32,868 nt of DNA from Opitutus sp. GAS368 (GTDB taxonomy: Bacteria; Verrucomicrobiota; Verrucomicrobiia; Opitutales; Opitutaceae): assembly GCA_945903465.1 (NCBI GenBank), contig CAMDOF010000078.1, forward strand, positions 1 to 32,868, read 5' to 3'. Under the pieces are notes generated by a model. The model was given only the letters and a program-made list of their open reading frames with translations, did not search any database and was not told where the DNA came from. The position numbers were made by a program, and so were the translations under genes. Below, piece after piece: positions 23,778 to 32,352 of this stretch. Position 1 is the stretch's first letter. Each line of letters opens with the position of its first letter.

Positions 23778-25358
23778 TTAAACCAAACGGTAGGTCGAGA
23801 GGAAGACGGGCGACTTGGCCCGTCTCCGGACGCCGCTGCCGGCATTGGCCGCGAGGTGTTCGAGAATCTTGAACACCCGTTCCGCCTGCGTGGGTTCTTC
23901 AAGGTGTCGGGCGAGTTGTTCAGCCGTAAAGGCGCTGCCCGGCGCGGCTCGGAGCGCCGCCACAATTTTCAATTTAAGGGCGATGACGGCGCCGGCGGCT
24001 TTTTTCCCGGCTTCAACGCCGGGCTGGTGGTACGCGTTTACGTTGATGAGCGAAGCGTAAAACCCCGTCACGCGCTCGTAGAGGGCGATCAGCAAGCCGA
24101 GCGTGCGCGGTGAGAGCTCGGTTAGTGTCAGGGTCAGCGAGTGCCGGTCTTTTTCGGTCAACGCGTCGCGAGTGCCGAGCAGAAAACCTTGGAGATAATC
24201 TCCGGCGGTGATACCCGGATCGACCTCGAGCGAGCGTTTGGCCGCGCGGTCTTTCAGGACCTCGATGAACGTGACAAAAAAATTATTGACGCCTTCGCGG
24301 AGCTGCTGGACGTAAGCGTGCTGATCGGTTGAACCCTTGTTGCCATAAACGGCGATGCCCTGATTCACACGATGGCCGTCGAGGTCGAATTCTTTGCCGA
24401 CGGACTCCATGACGAGTTGCTGGAGATAGCGTGAAAAGAGGAGGAGCCGGTCTTTGTACGGAAGGATGACCATGTCTTTGGTGCCGCGGCCGTCGGTGGC
24501 GAAGTGCCACATGAGGGCGAGGAGCGCCGCGGGATTTTCTGCTGTGATCGGGCGCCGGGTAGCCGCATCCATCGCGGCGGCCCCAGCGAGCATCGCTTGA
24601 ATATCGATGCCTTGAAGGGCGGCGGGGAGCAGGCCGACCGCGCCGAGTACGCTGGTGCGCCCGCCGACCCAGTCCCACATCGGAAAACGGGCCAGCCAGC
24701 CCTCCGCGGTGGCGGTGGCGTCGAGTTTGGAGCCAATCCCAGTCACCGCGACAAAGTGGTGGCGGTGATCGAGCTGGGCGGCCTTAAACGCGGCGATGGC
24801 CTCGAGCATGCCGTTGCGAGTTTCGGCGGTGCCGCCGGATTTTGAGATAACGAGGACGAGGGTCCTGGCGAGTTGGCCCCGCAGCGTTGCGAGGACGTAG
24901 TCGATGCCGTCTGGATCGGTGTTGTCAAAGAACGCAACTTTTAGGCGATCTTTGCGGGGTTGACCAAGGGCGTGGGCTAGAAACTGCGGCCCGAGGGCAG
25001 AGCCGCCGATGCCGATAACGAGCAGGTTTTTGAATTTGCCCTTGGGGCCGGTAATGGTGCCGGCGTGAACGCGCGCGGAGAACTCTTGGATTGCGGCGAG
25101 ATTAGCCGTGATCTCTTGGGTGAGCTCCGGGGTGGGCGCGAGGTGAGGGGCGCGGAGCCAGTAGTGCCCGACCATACGCTGCTCGTCAGGGTTCGCGATC
25201 GCACCTCCTTCCAGGGCGGCCATCGCGCTGAAGGCCTGTTGCATCGCGGCTTCCTTGGAAGCGAGGAAATCGTCGGGGAAAGGTATCCGCGACAAATCGA
25301 GCGAGAGGCCGAGGTTGGCGTAGTGATACGAGTGAGTTTGGAAGCGTGACCAAGTCAT
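23778..25358 (-). CDS. pgi: Glucose-6-phosphate isomerase
   Basis: A 526-residue cytoplasmic enzyme that interconverts glucose 6-phosphate and fructose 6-phosphate. The SIS domains are clear: LLVIGIGGSALGPQFL, then the phosphate-binding SKSGGTAET and the family blocks WVGGRTSVLGAVGLLPAAL and YGNKGSTDQHAYVQQ. The C-terminus has NVNAYHQPGVEAGKKA, corresponding to the signature around the catalytic lysine. A further C-terminal part (about 455-526) looks like a small winged-helix-like extension, also seen in some bacterial and cyanobacterial forms. The ATG at 25358 is preferred over a TTG five codons upstream. The gene is on the same strand as the coiled-coil gene with a 61-base gap that holds an inverted repeat. 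Confidence 0.95.
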   Translation of the reverse strand: MTWSRFQTHSYHYANLGLSLDLSRIPFPDDFLASKEAAMQQAFSAMAALEGGAIANPDEQRMVGHYWLRAPHLAPTPELTQEITANLAAIQEFSARVHAGTITGPKGKFKNLLVIGIGGSALGPQFLAHALGQPRKDRLKVAFFDNTDPDGIDYVLATLRGQLARTLVLVISKSGGTAETRNGMLEAIAAFKAAQLDHRHHFVAVTGIGSKLDATATAEGWLARFPMWDWVGGRTSVLGAVGLLPAALQGIDIQAMLAGAAAMDAATRRPITAENPAALLALMWHFATDGRGTKDMVILPYKDRLLLFSRYLQQLVMESVGKEFDLDGHRVNQGIAVYGNKGSTDQHAYVQQLREGVNNFFVTFIEVLKDRAAKRSLEVDPGITAGDYLQGFLLGTRDALTEKDRHSLTLTLTELSPRTLGLLIALYERVTGFYASLINVNAYHQPGVEAGKKAAGAVIALKLKIVAALRAAPGSAFTAEQLARHLEEPTQAERVFKILEHLAANAGSGVRRRAKSPVFLSTYRLV

Positions 25359-25801
25359 GAGGGCGTCAAACAAGCGTAAATGAATTGTGCAGGCGAGCGC
25401 GGATCAGGCGACCTGATCAGCGGAGGGCACAAGCTGCTCGCAAGGTGGCGTTAGGTCGGCCGGGGCACGGCGGGGTTCCTCCCATCGCTCAAACGCTTCC
25501 GATGTCGATTTCCCAGTCTACGGCGCGCGCGCCCGCGAGTGAACGAATTCTTCGCAACTGCTCGCGGTTCGGAAAAATTCCTGACACCGACGGGCGTTGG
25601 GATTAGCTTTGGCAGGTGCGGCGGGGCCGGCCTAGAGCTAAAGCCGGGAGCGGCGCGGCGGCGCGGATTGTGGCGGGTTTCACCTGGCAGTCAGTGAAAC
25701 CGTGCGACCACTCGGCGGGAAGCCCAGCCTCCCTCGCCGGTTTTTCAGCCTGCCTTGAGGGAAGGTGGCTCGTCCCACCCCCGCGCCACTCGGCGGAAAT
25801 T
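25359..25801. other. Intergenic region with an inverted repeat
   Basis: About 440 bases with no gene recognised. GGTTTCAC at 25676-25683 and GTGAAACC at 25694-25701 form a perfect 8-bp inverted repeat with a 10-base loop, about 100 bases beyond the stop of the TonB receptor gene on the minus strand. It lacks a T-run, so it is at best a non-classical transcript end. No tRNA-like cloverleaf was found. Confidence 0.45.
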
Positions 25802-28800
25802 TTAGAACGAACCTCGGACCCCCAGCGTCCACAAGGCGCCGTAGTCCACGTACTGAATCAGTCTTGCGTTTTGAGGTGTGCCGGGCCCGATGCGTTCGGA
25901 ACCTTCGGGCGTATCAAAAAGATTGCGGGCGCTGAAGAATACGGCGAGCCCGCGGGTCAGGCGGTATTCTCCGTTAATGTCGGTGTACAGTCGCTCCTTG
26001 GTCCAGATGTAGGTTTCCGTGCCGATACTACGCCCAATGACGGGCGCGCCCTGCTCGTGCGGACGAAAGTTCCAGTTCATTCTGAGGCTGACGCGATCGC
26101 GGTTGTAAGTGACGCCCCAGTTAGCCATGCGGGTGACTCCGTTGAAACTGCGGGTGACGTCGCCGGTTTTGTGTTGGGCGCTACCGTTGGCAAAAACTTG
26201 GAAACCCCGGGCCCAGTGGGGCAGGAAGGTGAGTGCCTGCTTGTAGTTAAAGTCGATTCCGTCCATCCGCACCGTACCGGGGATATTGTAGTTGGTCAGG
26301 ACTTGGTGCTGTCCAAACTCAGCAGGGTTGAGATCGTAGTAGGCGAGGAAGGCCTGATCGACCTGGAACGTCGCGCTGCCGAAGAAGTTTTCGGTGTCGC
26401 GGCGAAAGGCACCGACGGAGAAGAGGCCGATGGGTTCAAAATAGTACTCGAGCATGACCTTAAAGGTCTTCGCTTTCCATGCCTTGATACCCGCGTTATT
26501 GACGCGAATGAGCGTATCATTCGGTGGCGTCGCGGTTGGGTCGGGCAGGATCAGGCCGCCAGAGTATTGGGCGAAATTGGGCCGCCCGACAGAGGTGTAA
26601 TAGGCCCCGCGCAAAATCAGATTTTCACGCAGGTTGAAAGTCGAATTGAGACTGGGGAAAAGGCGGAGGTATTCCTTATCGACGTGCTCACCGCGGCGAA
26701 TCAGGGTCAACTTCGCCTTGGCGAGTGCGTCGGTGGTGATGAGGACTGGCTTGTTATCGCTACCGAGCTGGATTTTGCCGCTCGCGTTGCGCTGATAGTT
26801 GCGCGCGGGATCGGTCAGCAAGCCGGCGCCGGTGACGTTGGTCTGTTCCGCGCGGACACCACCGACGAACTTCCAGCGGCCGTTCAAGAGTGAAAGATCA
26901 CCCCGCACATACGCCGAAGAGATCGTCTCTTTGGCGTAGTTGGAATTAGTGGTGACGCGCGTGTAAGTGGTCGCCGGATCGGTGACGAAATAGCTGGGCT
27001 TGGTCTTCCAGAGATCCAGAACCTTCCCGCCGTCGAGAGTTTGGAAGGTGCCCAATCCAAAGTGAGAGGGGCGGAGCGAATAAAGATTGGTATCCAGGAC
27101 GACGCCCGCCCCATCGTCACTTCCAGCGTTGTTCGGCGTGTTGCTCGTTTTACCGTCTTTGCCCACAAACGTGTAAACAGCATTGGCGACGTCGCCGCCG
27201 AAGCGGTTGAAATCACGGACGGATTGCCGGAAATCCAAGCCGCCTTTGATCGCGACGGGAAACCGCCAGGCAAATTCCCGCCCGAAATTGGCGTAGGCAT
27301 TGCGCTGAATATCGGTCGTCATGTTCGAGTTATTGGCGGTATTCGTGAGCACATAGCTATTGATATTATGGGAGTCGACGGGGGCGCCGGTCGGCCCATC
27401 CGTCACGGTGAACTTCTCGGGCGTGATGTCGGAAATCCCATCGAAGCGCAACGTCACCCCGGTGCGCGTCGCGGAAGCGACGCTGAAATATCCGGCGGTA
27501 TTCGGTGCTTGGTTGGTGATGAAATTGTCTGAGTACGAGTAAGCCAGCCCGACGTCGGCCTTCCAGATCGGACCATTATGCCAATAGCGGAGCGAGGGCA
27601 TGTAAGATTTCCCGATCCGGTCGATATCGCTGTTGTTATCGATGGTGATGGTGCCGCCCCCCACCGTGCTTTGAGTGAAGGTGGGGCTGAAGCCGCCGGG
27701 TTGCACGCGGTCGATGGTGTAGGTGGTTCGGCGTTTATTAAACACCATGGCGAAATAGGTGCTTTGGACGGAAAGAGAGATGCGGTCATTGGGGCTCAAT
27801 TTATAATCAACCGTGGCGCCCGCTGCCGAGCGGGTGGCCATAAACGGGCTATCTTCGACCGCAAAGCTCGTCATATAGGGCCGGTCTGGCGTCGTATCGG
27901 GAAAGGCGTCCCCCGTGGTGGCCGTTCCCGTCCCTCGCCAGGTGCGGGAGACGCGATACGTCGGTTGGTACTGGGTCGAAGTGCCGCCGGAAAGCGTGAA
28001 ACCAAGTTTTTTATTGATGGGGGCGATGTAGGCGAAGTCGAATCCCGGGGTGATCTTGCGCATGGATTTTAGGCCGGGCCCAGGAGTGCCGTGGAAGTCG
28101 AGCTCGGTTGAGCGGCCGAGTAGATAGACGCTGCTGTTGAAAGCGGGGGTCGAACGTTCGAAGGCACTGCGCGGAACCAGATTGACGGATCCGGCTAGGG
28201 CCATGCCGGGTGACTCGGGAGTGGGCGTATAAGAAACCTCGATACGCGCGAGCGTGCTGGTGGAGATGTTGACGAGCTCGACCTTGCGGTTGGTGGCATT
28301 TTGCGCACTCGCAAGGTTGAAACCGTCCATCATCACAGGGACGTTATCTGCTGGTACTCCGCTCATCGAGATGCCCATCGGCGCACCGTCGATATAGTCC
28401 AGGGTGACACCCGGAACGTATTTCAGCAGTTCGCCGATGTTGCCGTCGGCGACGGGGCCGAATTCATCTGCGGCAATTACATTTTTAATATTGGGGGCAA
28501 AGCGTTGCTCATTGATGGCGATGGCGGCGCCCTCCATCTGCCTTTTTGTGGAGACGACAAACTCCGAGAGCTTGACCGTATCGCCACTGCCGGGAGCTTG
28601 CAGCAGGCTGCTCAGGTTGAAATCCTGCTGTGCCGTGAGGCCCGGGGCGACTCGGATGGTGACCGTTTGGACTTTCATGCCCGTGTAGAACGCTTTCAGG
28701 ACGACCTCCCCGGCCGGGACTTCCGGGAAAAAATATTGCCCGAGGGTATCGGTGAAGACCTCCCGCCCGCTTCGGTCGATGCTGACCCGCGCTCGTTCGA

Positions 28801-28927
28801 TATACTCGCCAGTCGCCGGGGAGAAAATTTTGCCGCTAATCGAACCGGTGGATGCGGTTTGGGCTGGCAAGACCGCGGATAACGCGAACAACGCCACAAA
28901 AATTAATAATGGGGGAATACGTGTCAT
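25802..28927 (-). CDS. Large TonB-dependent receptor with N-terminal regulatory-like domain
   Basis: A 1041-residue outer-membrane receptor of the kind greatly expanded in Opitutaceae. In order: Sec signal peptide (1-23, ending LPAQ), a carboxypeptidase-regulatory-like beta-sandwich (about 27-105), a TonB-box-like VKLSEFVVS (118-126), the plug domain (about 138-250) with EFGPVADGNIGELLKYVPGV, and a large barrel ending LGVRGSF. The last phenylalanine is the usual outer-membrane barrel signal. It probably imports an oligosaccharide or another large ligand with energy from TonB-ExbBD. I chose ATG 28927. ATG 28963 is an equally possible start that would add 12 residues, and neither has a Shine-Dalgarno. 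No SusD-like partner gene is adjacent, unlike Bacteroidota receptors. Confidence 0.93.
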   Translation of the reverse strand: MTRIPPLLIFVALFALSAVLPAQTASTGSISGKIFSPATGEYIERARVSIDRSGREVFTDTLGQYFFPEVPAGEVVLKAFYTGMKVQTVTIRVAPGLTAQQDFNLSSLLQAPGSGDTVKLSEFVVSTKRQMEGAAIAINEQRFAPNIKNVIAADEFGPVADGNIGELLKYVPGVTLDYIDGAPMGISMSGVPADNVPVMMDGFNLASAQNATNRKVELVNISTSTLARIEVSYTPTPESPGMALAGSVNLVPRSAFERSTPAFNSSVYLLGRSTELDFHGTPGPGLKSMRKITPGFDFAYIAPINKKLGFTLSGGTSTQYQPTYRVSRTWRGTGTATTGDAFPDTTPDRPYMTSFAVEDSPFMATRSAAGATVDYKLSPNDRISLSVQSTYFAMVFNKRRTTYTIDRVQPGGFSPTFTQSTVGGGTITIDNNSDIDRIGKSYMPSLRYWHNGPIWKADVGLAYSYSDNFITNQAPNTAGYFSVASATRTGVTLRFDGISDITPEKFTVTDGPTGAPVDSHNINSYVLTNTANNSNMTTDIQRNAYANFGREFAWRFPVAIKGGLDFRQSVRDFNRFGGDVANAVYTFVGKDGKTSNTPNNAGSDDGAGVVLDTNLYSLRPSHFGLGTFQTLDGGKVLDLWKTKPSYFVTDPATTYTRVTTNSNYAKETISSAYVRGDLSLLNGRWKFVGGVRAEQTNVTGAGLLTDPARNYQRNASGKIQLGSDNKPVLITTDALAKAKLTLIRRGEHVDKEYLRLFPSLNSTFNLRENLILRGAYYTSVGRPNFAQYSGGLILPDPTATPPNDTLIRVNNAGIKAWKAKTFKVMLEYYFEPIGLFSVGAFRRDTENFFGSATFQVDQAFLAYYDLNPAEFGQHQVLTNYNIPGTVRMDGIDFNYKQALTFLPHWARGFQVFANGSAQHKTGDVTRSFNGVTRMANWGVTYNRDRVSLRMNWNFRPHEQGAPVIGRSIGTETYIWTKERLYTDINGEYRLTRGLAVFFSARNLFDTPEGSERIGPGTPQNARLIQYVDYGALWTLGVRGSF

Positions 28928-29258
28928 CGAGGTAGTTTTTTTGAATGGATTGCAGGGAAGCATTTCGTGGGTAAAAAAGGGGGGGAGGGGTGAGCGGCGA
29001 ACTCTAGTCTTTGCGGAGGTCGCAGGGGCGGTGACCACGGGGTCCGAGGGCGACGGACTAAAGCAAGAGGAGGTCAAGAGAAGAGCCGATGGTGTGGTAA
29101 TAAGGGGTATACTTGAGCACGGGCCTGAACACGGGCCGGCTCGTTATTAATCCGGTTTTCAAAGAGACTGAATCGGTTGTGTCAAGTCCTCGCGCCTACT
29201 TCCGCGATTTTTGTTTCGCGTGGACGCGCGGCGAGGCGGCCGTAGACTGCGGTCCGCT
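28928..29258. promoter_or_regulatory. Divergent region between receptor and ceramidase-like gene
   Basis: This 331-base spacer serves two divergent genes. On the minus strand a perfect TTGACA (plus-strand 29180-29185) could be the -35 box of the receptor gene, but TTGAAA 17 bases downstream is a poor -10. CACGGGCC is repeated at 29118-29125 and 29130-29137. No gene is seen inside. Confidence 0.3.
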
Positions 29259-30191
29259 ATGCCGCCAATCAACGATGCGCCCCTTGAACAACCCAACCGC
29301 TCCGGCAGCGTGCGCTCGATTCTTGGCCTACCGATCAGGATCCACCTCTTCGTGGGTGGTGGATTCCTCGGGCTCGTTCTCCTGCTGATCGGTGTGACGA
29401 GTGCCTTTGACGGTCAGGACATCTGGCGAGGTTGGTCCGAAAGTCGGGGAATCAAGCAACCTAACTACGCCGAAAGAATCTATCGTGAAAACGTTTTCCG
29501 CACCCGCGCCAACACCTGGTCAAACCTCGGTTTTGTCCTCGTCGGCTTCTATGTGCTAGGCCTTGCCGTACGCGACTGGCAGCGTCGTTCCACCGTTCGC
29601 GAGACGCGGAGTTACGTCGAAGAGACGCCAGAGCTGAGCGTAATCTTCGGGATCGCCTCGATCTATCTCGGTTTCGGCAGCGGCCTTTTTCACGCCTCCC
29701 TGACCCGATGGAGCCAGCAACTCGACGTGGCCTCAATGTACGCGCCGTTGCTGGCCGGTATCGCCCTGCACCTCGGGCGTTGGAGCCGCGCGGCCCACGC
29801 GCGCTGGGGTCGACCCCGCGCGCCGCTCTGGCCCTGGCTGGCGGCGGGCGTTTTCATCGGGAGTGGCCTGCTCTACCGCTATAAATGGTCGATGTCCTCC
29901 GCCCGCGTGCTCACCACCTTAATTCTCACCGTCGCGATGTTGGGACTCGTCGACCTGATTTTTATGCGCCGCCAGCGGCGTTTTCGTTGGCTCGTCTTTT
30001 CCACACTCGCACTCGTCGCCGCGGTGATCTGTCGCGAGCAGGATATCGCCGGAAAATTTAGCGGACCGGATACCTGGCTCCAAGGCCACGCCGTCTGGCA
30101 TTTATTATCGGCGGCTTCTGTCGCCTGCCTCTACGCTTACCAGCGTTGCGAAGCCAGCGCCGACCCAAGCCCCACGCCGCCGCGGTTCTGA
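29259..30191 (+). CDS. CREST-superfamily (ceramidase-like) membrane hydrolase
   Basis: A 310-residue multi-pass membrane protein with about seven hydrophobic segments (about 30-50, 87-105, 127-144, 157-172, 192-206, 216-235, 243-258, with another near 278-293). The motif layout is that of alkaline ceramidases and related CREST hydrolases: ANTWSNLGF (84-92), Ser141 and His145 four residues apart in GSGLFHAS, Asp156 eleven residues after that histidine, and HxxxH as His277 and His281. In characterised alkaline ceramidases such residues bind a catalytic zinc and its water. It would hydrolyse an amide bond in a ceramide or similar lipid inside the membrane (inference). The ATG at 29259 was chosen over an upstream in-frame TTG because the added part is arginine-rich and not membrane-like. 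There is no operon partner. Confidence 0.82.
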   Translation: MPPINDAPLEQPNRSGSVRSILGLPIRIHLFVGGGFLGLVLLLIGVTSAFDGQDIWRGWSESRGIKQPNYAERIYRENVFRTRANTWSNLGFVLVGFYVLGLAVRDWQRRSTVRETRSYVEETPELSVIFGIASIYLGFGSGLFHASLTRWSQQLDVASMYAPLLAGIALHLGRWSRAAHARWGRPRAPLWPWLAAGVFIGSGLLYRYKWSMSSARVLTTLILTVAMLGLVDLIFMRRQRRFRWLVFSTLALVAAVICREQDIAGKFSGPDTWLQGHAVWHLLSAASVACLYAYQRCEASADPSPTPPRF

Positions 30192-30263
30192 GGCGCGCAG
30201 GCCAGGGCCCGCGCGCACGACGTATTTAATAATCGGATATACGGAAGCCGCGCCCACGACCAA

Positions 30264-30434
30264 GCGCGCGCTCGCGGATGCCGGATTAAGAGCCGGCGGC
30301 AGGCGCGCAGCGCGGCGTATGTGCGGCGGGCCTTACTTTCTCTTCTGTGCTCGCCCGCGCTCGCGGATGCCGTCTCCACGCCGCCGGATTGCACGTGGAG
30401 TTGCTCGTGCTCGCGCGCGCCCGCGGATGCCGTC
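30264..30434. repeat. Three copies of a short GC-rich repeat
   Basis: A 20-base unit, GCGCGCGCTCGCGGATGCCG in its first copy, occurs at 30264-30283, 30353-30372 and 30413-30432. The last two copies extend to 28 bases (30347-30374 and 30407-30434) with two mismatches and lie exactly 60 bases apart. The unit ends where the decayed transposase begins, so this is probably a repeat family accumulated in non-selected DNA. Confidence 0.6.
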
Positions 30435-31066
30435 GCGCCACGCCAGGTTGCCCATGGAAATCGCCCGCGCGCTCTGGTCTTGGCCGGGGACCGCGAACCG
30501 CACGCTTTGCCCATCAGTTCACAAAATACGCTGACGGAGTGATGCCTCTGGCGCACGCGCATCTCGTCGCAACCGACGCAAATCACCCGACTCCATTCGA
30601 TCCTCGGATGAGCCGCGGCGACCTGCGCCGTGAGTATTCTTCACCACCGGGGGCGGTTGCGCCCGCTTATCGTGCCACCGCGCAGCACCGCCACCGGCGT
30701 CTGCCGCACCTGTAGAAGTGCCCTCGCTTTGAACCGCCAGGGCGAAGTTTTTACGCAAGCTTCCCATGGCGGCGTTACTCTATTGATCTTCCCGGTTGTC
30801 GTTTTCCTGCCCCGAGGCAACCGATCGCGGATCTCACCGCGATGCTCGAAAACATTGAGATGCCGGCGCGGCAGCTCCTCGATGGGGTCATAGGTCGCCC
30901 CCGCCTCTTTCGCCTCGACGCGCTCCCCGTTCTACGAATGGGGGGCCTCCTCCAACTAGCAGCCGCACGGTCCCGGCCGCCCCTTTGAACGCGCACCGCA
31001 CGCCACGCCTCGGCCTTTCTAGCGCAGGCAACGTCTGCAGAGAGCTTCACGTGGCAACTCCTCCAT
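30430..31066 (-). pseudogene. Decayed ISL3-like transposase fragment
   Basis: No intact frame exists here, but the minus strand keeps pieces of one protein in the correct order. At 30641-30931 one frame reads ATYDPIEELPRRHLNVFEHR and continues with KTTTGKINRVTPPW, like the N-terminal region of ISL3-family transposases (their RxWRHLxFFEHxxY block). At about 30510-30586 another frame reads VGCDEMRVRQRHHSVSVFCEL, matching the family's first catalytic aspartate block. After a frame change, 30474-30503 gives VRFAVPGQDQ, the segment that follows it. The rest of the catalytic domain is missing. The fragment may start at an ATG at 31066. At least two frameshifts and a stop codon make it non-functional. 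Family assignment is from motif memory. Confidence 0.6.
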
Positions 31067-31138
31067 CGCGACCTGAGCCGCTCCCCCCGTCCCGCCCCCT
31101 ATCTTCCGCCTGCCCTCATTTCACGAAAAACAGCGAGG

Positions 31139-32033
31139 GTGCGACCATTAAACTAACTACCACAACAGTGAAAGTCTGTTCGACCGAATTAAACGGTTCG
31201 CGGTCGAAGGACCCGGTCACGGACGCAGGCCGCGAGGCAAGCACCGGAAAGCACGACCGAAGTCCGAACGGATCAGCCGCAATGGAAATGAACCCCATCG
31301 GATGAGCTTCGAAAATTCAACAACCGGTAAGCCGAGCCACTCTTCGCTGGGCGAAGGCTGTCAGGATGGGGCAGGGCAGTCCCGCCAGGACGTGGGCCCC
31401 CAATCGTTGCTGTCCGATCGACGCACCGGCGGAGTCAGCGGGGGCGGCGGGACAGGAAGGGTGGTTAGGTCAAGGGGTGAGGCCTGCGACCGTGGGGTCT
31501 CCGCGGATGTCTCAACCTCCGGCCCAAGCGCGGTAAAACTGCGCGAGGCCGACCGAGCCGGGGCAGGAGTCGGAGACATCTCCAGCAGTGCGGATCGGGC
31601 GGACATTAAAACCGCCGGGGAGCGAAGGGAGGGCACTTGTCCCCCTGCACCGCAGCGTGGCGAAGGACTGGACGATGGCCGGGGAGATGAGCTCTGGATA
31701 AAAATGTCTCCCAAAGTTCGGAAGCTGCCACGGGTGCTAGATCGCAAAGCAAACGCGGAGCCGCATGGGCGGTTCTACAGTCTGTATGGCGAGCTGTCTC
31801 GGCAGGATCTGCTGTCCGATGCGTTGAATCAGGTGATCGAAAATGCCGGCGCGCCAGGAGTGGACGGGCTTTCGGTGGAGACGTTGGCAAAAGATCCGAC
31901 GTCACGGGCGGCCTGGCTGCTCGCGCTGGCGGAGAAATTGCGGAGGAATACTTACCGCCCGAGTCCGGTCGGGCGCGTCTCTATCTGGAAGGTTGTGGGC
32001 AAGAGGGTCGGTCCGGGGACCTCGGTGGCGTGA
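31139..32033 (+). mobile_element. 5' fragment of a group II intron
   Basis: GTGCGACC at 31139 matches the conserved 5' end of bacterial group II introns (GUGYG). The roughly 560 bases after it are structured, non-coding-looking sequence where domain I and the start of domain IV would lie, and they lead into a reverse-transcriptase reading frame. The element is cut off inside that frame: no domain V hairpin and no 3' splice end were found in the remaining window. The boundary at 32033 is the stop codon after the break, so the true junction lies within a few tens of bases of it. Confidence 0.6.
31704..32033 (+). pseudogene. ltrA: Truncated group II intron reverse transcriptase/maturase
   Basis: A 109-residue remnant of the intron-encoded protein. 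It keeps the N-terminal blocks of the family: GRFYSLYGELSRQDLL, then NAGAPGVDGLSVETL, and LRRNTYRPSPVGRVSIWKVVGKR. Full-length proteins then continue with RPLGIPT and the YADD catalytic motif, but here the frame turns into unrelated residues and stops at 32033. The polymerase active site, the maturase domain and any endonuclease domain are all missing, so it cannot be active. The frame is also open from 31302 upstream, but that part translates intron RNA domains (rich in Gly, Arg and Ser), so I start at ATG 31704. Confidence 0.8.
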
Positions 32034-32352
32034 AGCGTGCTGATTGGTCGGGCACGTTGCCTCGCGTTGATCGTGGTAGGGCAGTTAGGCCTCGTTGGTG
32101 ACCTCGACTGGAGTGAATTAATTGGGGCCGCGCAGAGGCGCGACCCGAGGTATCATCTGGACGCTGGTTTCAGCGGTTAATTCGAAGAATCGAGTGAGCG
32201 GGGGCTCGGAAATCCGGGGATTCGGAGATCACGCTTGACCCGTCTCACGATGCTAAATTTCCTCTTTGAAGAAGATACTAGCGAGAGCTCTTGCTTGGAT
32301 TTTCTAGCCCTGGGGTCATCTGCGTAGCTTGTCCGTAACCTGATCGAATTTT
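32034..32352. other. Leader region of the last receptor gene
   Basis: This 319-base stretch runs between the broken intron and the receptor start. It has a GCTTGACC at 32233-32240 like that ahead of the first oxidoreductase, with AT-rich TAAATT nearby at 32254, but the spacing of 13 bases is too short for a good promoter. No gene is seen. The intron's missing 3' half is not here. Confidence 0.4.

Noticed and set aside
25359..25801. Possible tRNA or structured RNA in the gap after pgi
   Set aside because: A GGTTCG-like stretch and an 8-bp inverted repeat are present, but no acceptor, anticodon and T arms can be fitted together.
25616..26893. Plus-strand 425-codon open frame opposite the end of the large TonB receptor
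   Set aside because: It overlaps a receptor barrel with clear C-terminal signature on the other strand; composition is only a shadow of that gene.
31302..31703. Protein-coding reading of the open frame upstream of the reverse transcriptase remnant
   Set aside because: The translation is Gly/Arg/Ser-rich without motifs and lies where the group II intron RNA domains should be, so it is treated as structured RNA sequence.
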